Shown one piece after another: positions 55,726 through 64,000 of a stretch of 64,000 nt of DNA. Each line of letters opens with the position of its first letter. Within the stretch, counting starts at the first letter, position 1. The notes under the pieces were generated by a model, which was given only the letters and a program-made list of their open reading frames with translations, had not been told where the DNA came from and did not search any database. Source of the DNA: Erigeron canadensis (Eukaryota; Streptophyta; Magnoliopsida; Asterales; Asteraceae); contig NC_057762.1 in NCBI RefSeq assembly GCF_010389155.1, positions 7,799,513 to 7,863,512 on the forward strand, read 5' to 3'. The position numbers and the translations under genes were made by a program.

Positions 55726-57989
55726 GTGAGGCTTCTGAATTATTGCATCAAACACTACTGATTTGTGAACATCATGATTATGTCTTCATGCATTTGCTGA
55801 TGAAAATGATCAGTTGGGTTATCGTTTAAAATTCAAACGTGTCTAATGGGTTGAAAGTACTTAAAGTTGATGTTATAGTGCATAGAATTTGTTGCTGATA
55901 TAGTATGAATTTGATATGCAATGGCTAGGGATAAACCATGACTGCAGGTACTCACACTTCACAGTGTCGTCTAACCCGACCGATTGGACCAGTATTATAA
56001 CATAACCCTTCATATACCTATTTTGTCACCTTTTAGTTTTAATCTTGGTGTTTCACCTAATCACCTTTATAACTCAATTAAATGCTAAGAAATACAATAT
56101 GTGCAATTAATAGATCATTGCTCTCATTCTAACTATAAGTAGTACCTTTTAGAGTATGTGCAATTACAATAAAACTGAAAGTTGTGTTTGTTTTGTTGGT
56201 TGGTGGTAAATCGTGTTTGGTGTGTTATAGGATAACAAGGATCATGGAAATGATAATAGTCCAAGGTTATATATTTTCTCTTTTTATTAAATCATGAAAT
56301 GATTTTGTTTTGTATAAATTTTATACCGAGTCTCAACAATTTTTTTGTTATAACCAAGTATGGATGGTGTTTTTCTAGATCGATTTATGCAGATTAGTTA
56401 GCTTGTGATATCGTATTTTACTAGATGTTATTTATGTTTCAGTGTTTCTTTGAATTTGAAGATATTCCAGGTGAGTTTGTTAAAGCTCTAAATGAGGGTA
56501 TTTTCATGAAGACATCTACAAAAACTCTTATGCCGGCCATGAGGAACAGCTGAAAATGCAGTCTCATGCTCTTCTATGTAAAAATTAGATTATTTCCGTA
56601 TCGAAAAATGCATTTAGCAAAGTTGTAGGAACATAGATTTTGCGTCTTCAAGTTAGCTTCCAAAGGTCTCTTCATGAGTAGGGGTGCTCTTTTTCTTTTT
56701 GTTTATGTAGTTGTATTGATTTAACGTATAGAGTTGTCAACTGTGTACAACAAGACACCACTTGAGCCGAACAGTTGATGTTTTGTTTTTATTTCTCAAT
56801 ATTTATAAATATTTTGACCCTGTAGTCTGTATTGTATAAATTTTCACTTATTAAATTATATTTTGTTACTTTGTTAGAGTTATATATGTTGCCACATGAC
56901 CCACGTCATTGAGACTTATGTCATTAATATAACCGACTTACATAGAGGAATTACAGTTAAGGAATTCGGGTAGAAGAACAGCAAGGCCCTGATTGAGATG
57001 AAGATTTTCCGATTATCTTACCTTTGCGATTTTCACCTTTGAAATCAAAGGTTACTTGATATCTCGTGCGTCTCCTATTTTCTTCTTCAAAATGATATTA
57101 TTTCTCATAAATATGGATTCGTGAAATTTATATAGGTATAAAAAAACGAATAAGTTTTTGTGATTCCACGGTACCTTCTATTTCCTATTATTATTTCCTT
57201 TTTCTATTATTATTTTTGATATATCAAAAACAAAATTAGTTAATTTGATAAAATATATTTTAAAAAGTTTGTTTTCTTTTTCAAAGCTATATCATCAGCA
57301 TTAAAATTTTGGGACAAGGGAACAAATTTTTTACCCTCCATCCGTAAAATTATGTAAAAGGTGTAAATTGGAGGGAACACCCCGATCCCCGGAACCAGCT
57401 GTTCCGATACGCACAGGCCGAACAATTTGTATCCCATTGAAACCCCTCCACCAAATACCACCACAACTGAATAAATCCTCATGCTTGCAATCCGAGAAAC
57501 TCAAACCTGCGTCCCAATATTGTGTATGGGTAAACATGGTGGGGCCCGGCTCTGTAGAGGACGGCTCCGAGGGCATGACTGGTGGTGGAAGTCTCACTAC
57601 CGTTCTGGAGGAAACCTGCTAAATGCTAGAGAAAACCCTCATGCGCTACCTCATTGGCAAGGACTTACCAATATGCCTTTCAAAGGTTTCGAAACTGTGA
57701 CCAACATTTTGCTGAAAAACATAAGAGGCTTTAAATGTCCAGTTGGACTAAATACCAAAGATCGTGAACTTATCATATTATTTGTTACTTATATGTTTTG
57801 TTTAGTTGTATATAGTTAACGAATTAATTAATTAATTATTATTAGTTAGGATTAAATATGACGATGTTTTTGAGTTTCTAACTATTAGCAATGTGTTCTT
57901 AGATATCATGTTGAAATCGAAAAGATATTATTAAAAAGATGATGATGAGGATGGATGAATATCCAATAGAGCTATATGTAGAGAATAGA
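55726..57989. other. Spacer with no confirmed gene
   Basis: The remaining exons of the potassium transporter are not found here. At 57361-57750 base composition rises and open frames occur on both strands (for example minus 57331-57597), but no known domain is visible; it may be another captured fragment. Other sequence is AT-rich. Confidence 0.4.
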
Positions 57990-58600
57990 CAGATATCCGC
58001 ATGATGCGACGACAATAGCGGTAATGACGACGACGATGTGTAGTGGTGGTGGTGGCGTGGTAGTGAATGTAACTTTATTGATGTAAAAGGGGTTAATATG
58101 GTTATTTAAGGGTTGGATGATCTATGTTGTAAGTTATTTATTAGGCGTATTACAGATATATAAGTGAAGATATTTAAATTAGTGAATAACTGGACGGATT
58201 ACCACGTGATGCGGCAGTGAGGGTGGTGGCGACGAAGGTGTGGAGACGGCGCCGAAGGCGATTTGCGGCGGTGACGGTGATGGTGGCGTGGTGGTGAATG
58301 TAAATTAATTGATGTAAGAGAAGTTAATATGGTTCTTTAAGGTTTGGAAGATTTATGTTGTAATATATTTCATTAAGGGTATTATAGGTAAATTGGTGAA
58401 GATGTTTAAGTTAGTGAGAAGATGGGTAATATGGTCATTTTAAAATCTTAATTACTTAAAGGGGAGGAGGTAATTTACTTTATAGAGTAGTATATAATAT
58501 ATAATAAGAGAGATAATATGGTCATTTTAAAGATTTAATTACTTAATAAGAGTGGGCAATTTGCTTTTATATAGTAATATAATATAAATATAAATATGAT
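57990..58600 (-). mobile_element. Two nested non-autonomous Helitrons
   Basis: On the minus strand two AT-rich openings (TATTACTATATAAAAGCAAA near 58590 and TATACTACTCTATAAAGTAA near 58495) are each followed by similar bodies (TAAAATGACCATATTA; ACCACGCCACCATCACC). There are also two hairpin ends: GCCGCATCACGTGG with ATCCGTCCAGTT near 58195, and CGTCGCATCATGCGG with ATATCTGTCT near 57995. The arrangement fits one copy inside another. Exact ends are approximate. Confidence 0.5.
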
Positions 58601-59573
58601 AGAGATGTGATTAAGATTTTTTATTTTAAATTAAAGGAGATCTGATGAGAAGATTATATCCTTGAATTTTTAAAAAGGGTTTATATTGATAATAAAAATA
58701 AATAAATATTGATTGTCATTTAAGTTTGAAAAGACTCAAATACATCACGTCGGAAACACGTGAGAGAAAAAACGGAGGTCATTTGACGGCCACAAATAAA
58801 GGACCGAGGAAGAACCTTATCCTCCTATAAATGATTATCCATGTCGATATCAAACCATAAGAAACAAAAGTAATTTTTTAGATAAACCATAAGGACGACA
58901 CCTGAATTAACTCTATTAATAAGGCCCACCCTCCGTCTTCGAGGTCCAAGACGTTAGACACCATTGGCATCGAGAGTCTTTAAAGGTGCATCTGACTTGA
59001 GCTTCTTCATAAAAAACTTAAAAGGCGCATGAAGTGGGACCGAAAGAGGCAATGTAAAAAGGAAATTGAAGAAGAAGTTGCATAATACCACTAATGAAGG
59101 TGACCACAATACATGAATGTTCGGTTTATTTGGACTGTTGGTCATTTTTGTTGTTTTTAGGTGCAACATTGTTCTAATGCCTATTAATACGAGGGATGTA
59201 AAATATATACACAATGTTTTCAACTTTCAAAGTATAAGAATTGTCCCTATAGTGGGTTAAAAGCTAGAAAGAACATTTTGTATTCCCGTGTTCGTGCTTA
59301 TTGCCCACTCATATGTTATACTTTGTTTTTATGCATTTAAGTTAATATTTTCATCAATATAATCTATTTTATGTTTGAAATGATATATGTTGTTTGTGAA
59401 AAAGTTTACTCATAAAAATTGTTGCGAGGATTCATTTTATTGATAAGTCAAAAGGAATATAGTTTACAGGTATATCATTAGAAGTAAGGTTATATTGTTG
59501 TTGAATATATATGTTGATGATAAAGTTTTTAGATCATTTTAATATATTAAAAATACAACAATAACGATATAGT
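58601..59573. other. AT-rich intergenic DNA
   Basis: A minus frame at 58954-59223 has no domain. No element ends seen. Confidence 0.4.
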
Positions 59574-59575
59574 TA

Positions 59576-60274
59576 CTCCCTCCGTCCTATATTAAGACCG
59601 TTCTATATTAAGAGTGCATTCTTGAGTTTTATTTTGAAGAGATAAGAAAAGAAAGGGTAAGAAACTTTTAGTTTTTGTATTCTTGAGTTTTTGTTTTAAA
59701 AGAAAGGGAAGGGAAAGAAAGGGAAAAATAGGAGGTTTTGATCCCAAAACTTTATTGCCACTTTTGACAAGATTTGGAAGGAAAAGTGGTGAAATTATTA
59801 TTATACCTCTCAGACTTATATAAAGGTTTTTAATTACTACAAGGCTATAAATGTAAAGTTGTATCTTTTTATCCTTTCTTTTCCTTCCCTTCTAACTCAA
59901 GAATACATTTAATTATCAACTTTCTTTTCTTTTCTTTCAACTCGAGAATGCCTCTTTTTTATGCAATTATTTATCCTTTCTTTCCCTATCCAATCTTCTT
60001 CTTTCTTTTCTTTTAATAAAAACTCGAGAATACAGTGTAAATGGCCAATTTTGACTTGTCAAGTTTTTTGTTTACAACTTTGACCATAAATATCTTTGTT
60101 TGTGTTACATAATAGTTCATGAAATTTATGACAATGAAAAGTACATTGAAAACTCAAATGTCCATATATTTTATATAAAGTGTTATATAATATAGACAAA
60201 AATTTTTAAGATCAAAGTTTAAAACGGAAGATTTGACAAGTCAAAATTGGACATTTAATATGGGACGGAAGGAG
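59576..60274. mobile_element. Mariner/Stowaway-like MITE containing another MITE
   Basis: CTCCCTCCGTCCTATATTAA at the left pairs with TTAATATGGGACGGAAGGAG at the right, with TA on both sides (59574-59575, 60275-60276). The body (CAACTTTGACCATAAATATC; GTGTTATATAATATAGAC) matches the partial copy at 25404-25640. An insertion occupies 59613-60037. Confidence 0.85.
59613..60037. mobile_element. Inner MITE rich in TTCTTGAGTTTT words
   Basis: GTGCATTCTTGAGTTTTATT at the left pairs with AATAAAAACTCGAGAATACA at the right. Further copies of the same word lie just inside each end (TGTATTCTTGAGTTTTTG at 59677; AACTCAAGAATACATTT and AACTCGAGAATGCC at 59896 and 59939). Purine-rich left arm, pyrimidine-rich right arm. 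Confidence 0.7.
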
Positions 60275-60289
60275 TATTATTTAGGGTTG

Positions 60290-60530
60290 TACGCGTAACC
60301 TCAAATAAAATGAATATATTTTTTTGAACATTCAGTTGGTATACTAAATCGAGGAAACTTCGTCGTATAATGTTGAAGCCTTGCACGTACCCTAGACAAC
60401 GAGATGTTGACCATGAGCCGTTACAAGTATTTAGAGGACAAAACCCCAAGGTTTGTCATCCCTAAAGATCGAGTTCAAGACCTTGGGTAAAACCGAAAGT
60501 GCCTCTGACCAACTGGGCTAATCTTCATTG
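60290..60530 (-). mobile_element. SINE-like element
   Basis: On the minus strand GATTAGCCCAGTTGGTCAGA is a perfect A-box context (60527-60508) and GGTCTTGAACTCGATC a degenerate B box about 35 bases later. This is the head of a tRNA-derived SINE. The tail and target duplication were not defined. Confidence 0.5.
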
Positions 60531-60689
60531 GCTAAAATGAATCTATCATTTAGGGTGTATGTAATTGAGTTCCATCTTTAAATACCAACTTGGTTTCTGA
60601 ATTGATGGGTAGAGTTTTGTATGCTATTGGTGATAGTAATGGTAAGTTTTTTATTATATTAGATCACTGATTTTTGATCAAATAATTAA

Positions 60690-60888
60690 CATTTATGAGA
60701 CGTATGATGAGTTTCATCGTATTATATTTCCATGTACCATATATGGTATTAGGTTGAATCAACATAATCCGTTTTCCATATCTGAGCCAATTTTTATTCT
60801 ACAAGACGGGATTTATGCAGTTGGAAATGGATCTAATAATTTAACATGTTCTTGTAATAATGTCTCTGGTACACAAGAAGTTGATTAA
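60690..60888 (+). other. Short unidentified coding-like frame within Helitron sequence
   Basis: The frame reads IYETYDEFHRIIFPCTIYGI, then NPFSISEPIFILQDGIYAVG to a TAA at 60886-60888. It lies about 280 bp before a Helitron 3' end (61169), so it may be the tail of a captured or Helitron-borne gene. I cannot name it. Confidence 0.35.
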
Positions 60889-61129
60889 CTTTCACAAGAA
60901 AATGTAGTCAAGTCAATGAAACGGAAAAAATCAAGCATGAAGTCAACTTAAATGTTAAAGGATATAGTTTGTGGTTTTTTATGTTTAGTTATATGGTAAT
61001 ATTATGCTCATGGATTTGTACTCGACGCTATTGTAATGTACCTTCCTATCTATGATGTTATTGGCGTACACAATTATGTTTCTAATTGTTTATGTGTATA
61101 ATTGCTTAAAAAATAAAGTTTGAAAAATT

Positions 61130-61169
61130 GCTTACGACTGCAAGCGCATTGCGCGGGTCTAAGCACTAG
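61130..61169 (+). mobile_element. Helitron 3' terminus
   Basis: GCAAGCGCATTGCGCGGGTC can fold into a GC-rich stem and is followed by TAAGCACTAG before a T, the classical hairpin plus CTAG end. The element body lies upstream; its start is not defined. Confidence 0.75.
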
Positions 61170-61189
61170 TATATATAACATTCCAACAC

Positions 61190-61788
61190 TAAAAATTTGT
61201 TTAATACAAACAACTATAATACTCTCTCAACCATTTATTTTCATCTCTCTCCTATAATTTTTTCTCGTCCACAATACATTTTATTATTCTAATTTATTCA
61301 AAATATTTTATCTGAAAAACTGTACATCGATAAATGATTAAAATTATATGGATGTTTTTAAAATTTCATACTCGTTTATTGGAGGGGTTATTCGATATAC
61401 TTTTGACAAAATTTTAAATCCGAGGACGGAATCCTATGACCTGTCACAAGACCCATCACCCCCGTCAACTCACCGCCACAACACGAGGATACTTTCTTTC
61501 GTATATTATAAAATATATCTACTTTTAATTTTGTGCTTAAATTTTAATATTTTTTTAAATTTCAACAACGTACATATTCTAATGCATAATGTACCATACA
61601 TTATCGCCACATTACTATCAATAACTTCAACTATCAATGTTGCCACGACCACCACTACCAATATCCACCGCCACCGCCGCTAGCCACCACCACCCTTCAC
61701 AGCCACGACCGCTGCTGCCATTACATCACCACCACCACTGCCACCTCCATCACGCCCCAACGCGCGGTACCTTTCTCTCGTTTATTAA
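61190..61788 (+). mobile_element. Helitron copy next to the cytochrome c1 gene
   Basis: 61315-61510 aligns with the right half of the Helitron at 4911-5307 (ACATCGATAAAT, AAATTTCATACTC, TCACCCCCGTCAACTCACCG). A decayed stem follows at 61478-61505, and a second end-like stem CCCCAACGCGCGGTACC with CTTTCTCTCG closes at about 61788. Between them is a CCACCACC-rich stretch (61638-61750) with no real gene. Confidence 0.6.
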
Positions 61789-61963
61789 AAATTCATCCAG
61801 TAAGTAATATATGTTTTTAATTATCTGTATATATACTATCAATTAGCATTTGTTTTTATTTACAAATATTTATCAATTGTTTTCCATCCGTATTATTATA
61901 TCTCCCATTCCCTGAAATCAGATCCTGACTCTATTTCTAGCAGGAAATTGGGTAAAAAAAAGT

Positions 61964-64000
61964 ATGGCTGGTGGTAGGGGAATTTACCACTTGCTCAGGA
62001 CCAAACTTCATTCTCAAACCACTGTAAGTTTTCCTTTTTCATTTTTGGTTTTATATATTAATTGCTTATCGGAGGTATGTATTAGAAATGTACAGGCAGT
62101 GATTTTATATTGTTATATTTGAAACAATTATGGACCACGAGTAATTGAATACAGGGTGATAGCCAAAACTCATTTTCGTAGCTGTCGTAGTACATAAATA
62201 CATTGCAATGTGAATATATACTCGTACTTGCTTGAAATGAAAAATTATTTTTACACGACGATATGGGCTTTTTACATTGCAATTTGCAAAATGCCGCAGT
62301 CGATGTTTCACATATGGCTGGTGGACTATCAGAATTAACATAAGGGTTAGAGATGCAAAGATTACTATGCTGTGATATCTTCACCTAGTTATCTGGCCCA
62401 CTTTGCGAGTCGACTAATCCTAGGGTAGCCTGGAATTGTTGCTGGAACCTCCGTAGGTGTATATTTTTGCTCCTAGGAGTCGAACTTGAGAGTTTCACCC
62501 TTGGAGGCCATGCTTTTACGACTAGGCCACCACCCTTGTGGTTATTTTACCATACTCTTTTGCTGTTTAGTAATTACATGTCATCTACTATACTAATGAG
62601 ATGCAGTCAAGATAGTGTCACCTATGACCAATGGGGTTGGTGGCCCATTGGTAAGATCTCTGACCTTAGGGAAAGCCACCAGGGGTTCGAGTCCCACTTC
62701 ATACATCTGTAGGGGTGGAATATTTTTTTCGAGAGTCTTGGGTTCCGTCCCAGGCCTACATGTAACTTAGGAGTAGGAGTAGATTAGCTTGCCGTTCAAA
62801 AGAAAAGATAGTGTCACCTATGATCTTTCCTATTTCTGCGTTGAATTTTTCACTTTTTTTTTTTGGATTATAGCAAAGGATGCATATGCTGGGTTTTCTG
62901 TTACGACCTTAGTTCTCAACTTTTCAAACATACCCATAAGACATGAATATAACAATTGCTGTGCCCATTTCTTTGCTAAGGTAGTAAGTTTTGAAATAAT
63001 TGGTTTTTGAAAGGGTAACTTAATAATAACAATACCTTTAGTCATTCACTTCTCTAATTACTTTTTAGCTATTTCATTCATATAATCTGTTGCATGTAAT
63101 TGTTTTCCATTTCATGAAAATAATAATTTCATGGGAGAATTTGTAACTTGTATAGTTGAATCAACCATGTAATCCCTACCTATATGAAATTTGCTTATAG
63201 GAGCTACCTGCTAAGCTGTATATGAGTTAGAGTTAGCTACCTGTATGCCATTCTTTCTCATCATTGTTTTCAATCACTAAAATCAGGCCCCTCCAGCTTT
63301 GTCATCTTTGATTTCAAAGAAGGATCAAGATGCTTCTGGATCTGCTGGCGTGAAGTCCCTTAGGGCACTTGCACTCCTTGGAGCAGGTGTTTCGGGGCTT
63401 TTGGGTTTTACAACTATTGTCGCTGCTGATGAGGCTGAACATGGGCTAGAGTCTCCAAGCTATCCTTGGCCTCACCAAGGCATTCTTAGTTCATATGATC
63501 ATGCTTCGTAAGTTTTTTCGTTGCTAATATCTGTTCTATTTCTCAATATATTGTTGTGATCTAAGGTCCTTCTTATCCTTAACACTGTGTATTAGAAAAA
63601 ACTAAAGTTAAGTCAACTAATCAAGAAATAGGATACAAATGGTTCCTTCTTTGTATATGTAGATTTCGTCAGTAATGGTGCCATTTTTTCAAACATAACC
63701 TGTGCCATTTTTTATCTTAAAAAGATCTTTTAATTTTGGATCTGGGAACCTTATTGCTGGGAACATGGAGCCCAATGGGATTCATTAGATATGGCAAGAT
63801 GGGTGGGTTGAGTACATGGGTAGCAGTTCAATCTTCAAAATGGTTCATTCCGCACAATCCATTGAAACGTGCCTGTTTAACCTGCAAGCACTTCTTTGTC
63901 GATTATTATTTATTATGCATGTATTTCAATTGTAAATTGTGATAGAAAACCAATGTTTTATGATTCTTATTGAAGTCTTTGAATAGTAAGATCAGGAGGT
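61964..64000 (+). CDS. CYC1: Cytochrome c1, heme protein of mitochondrial complex III, 5' part
   Basis: Cytochrome c1 passes electrons from the Rieske protein to cytochrome c in the bc1 complex of the inner mitochondrial membrane. Exon 1 (61964-62023) gives MAGGRGIYHLLRTKLHSQTT, an arginine-containing mitochondrial presequence. Exon 2 (63287-63507) gives APPALSSLISKKDQ, the hydrophobic LRALALLGAGVSGLLGF (second, inner-membrane sorting part of the presequence), then DEAEHGLESPSYPWPHQGIL and SSYDHAS, matching the start of mature plant cytochrome c1. Exon 3 begins about 63987 and the window ends within it, before the heme-binding CXXCH. Introns: 62024-63286 and 63508-63986. A pyrimidine-rich TTTCTAG at 61934-61940 suggests a leader intron acceptor. 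The frame is intact. Confidence 0.93.
62390..62550 (-). mobile_element. SINE, minus strand, in cytochrome c1 intron 1
   Basis: On the minus strand GTGGCCTAGTCGTAAAAGCA is an A-box context matching TRGYNNARNNG, and AGTTCGACTCCTAGG is the B box about 40 bases on, as in tRNA-derived SINEs. The target duplication was not found. Confidence 0.6.
62628..62804 (+). mobile_element. SINE, plus strand, in cytochrome c1 intron 1
   Basis: About 177 bp with an A-box-like GGTGGCCCATTGGTAAG and the exact B box GGTTCGAGTCC at 62682-62692. The 19-bp sequence AAGATAGTGTCACCTATGA flanks it exactly (62609-62627 and 62805-62823), the target duplication of a LINE-mobilised element. Confidence 0.9.
63508..63986 (+). 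other. Cytochrome c1 intron 2
   Basis: Begins GTAAGTTTT after the phase-2 end of exon 2. The acceptor that keeps frame is GAATAG at 63981-63986. The open frame at 63736-63942 is intronic and has no domain. Confidence 0.55.

Noticed and set aside
57331..57819. Gene on either strand in the GC-richer patch
   Set aside because: Competing frames on both strands and no recognisable motif; mentioned only as a possible captured fragment.
62628..62804. Possible tRNA gene
   Set aside because: The Pol III boxes are good, but no cloverleaf can be closed, and the 19-base target duplication shows a SINE.

Overview
The window is AT-rich nuclear DNA of a flowering plant, very probably a eudicot. The evidence is intron-bearing plant genes (an NIN-like/RWP-RK transcription factor and mitochondrial cytochrome c1), plant-type Ty1/copia and Ty3/gypsy elements, an hAT element, Mutator-like elements, SINEs and many small non-autonomous Helitrons and MITEs. 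The retroelement style and the paralogous small-protein pair made me think of Asteraceae, but the sequence does not prove the family. Most of the window is nested, decayed transposon sequence.

Layout. 1-3284: decayed autonomous hAT transposon (TTF-type zinc finger, DUF4371, hAT dimerisation). 3285-9100: AT-rich repeats with a small Helitron, a 171-bp tandem duplication, an older repeat split by a Mutator-like element (9-bp target duplication) and a MITE, and an hAT MITE. 9185-9793: single-exon gene for an unrecognised membrane protein (minus). 12814-16680: minus-strand copia element whose 3' LTR is split by a second Mutator-like element. 16650-19355: unidentified sequence with coding-like patches. 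19360-20985: a second truncated minus-strand copia. 20983-26595: a gypsy element of Athila-like style (plus) with gag/protease but no reverse transcriptase or integrase; its 3' LTR carries a Helitron. 26711-29228: an intact five-exon NIN-like protein gene (minus), with the LTR ending about 115 bp past its stop.

29240-33360: intergenic, with foldback elements. 33363-39633: a Tat/Retand-like gypsy element on the minus strand with two LTRs, gag and no pol; it carries a spliced gene in antisense orientation (34445-36391, PF04195-like) and several tandem repeats. 40181-41570: a head-to-head pair of paralogous small genes of unknown function whose shared promoter is built from about three 40-bp repeats. 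41637-42480: a probable copia solo LTR. 42500-49700: MITEs, an inverted-repeat element and an AT-rich spacer.

49707-55725: fragments of several plant genes, all on the plus strand: two copies of a tonoplast aquaporin (TIP) fragment, four well-spliced exons of a HAK/KUP potassium transporter, and three unidentified exon-like pieces. This looks like gene-fragment capture or a decayed duplication block. 57990-61800: nested Helitrons, a mariner-like MITE containing another MITE, and a SINE. 61964-64000: the 5' part of the nuclear gene for mitochondrial cytochrome c1 (complex III), which runs off the window; a Helitron end lies about 175 bp before its start codon and two SINE-like insertions sit in its first intron.

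Only the NIN-like gene and the cytochrome c1 gene are clearly functional host genes; the 202-residue membrane protein is a good third candidate. The window shows no operon-like or cooperating gene set.
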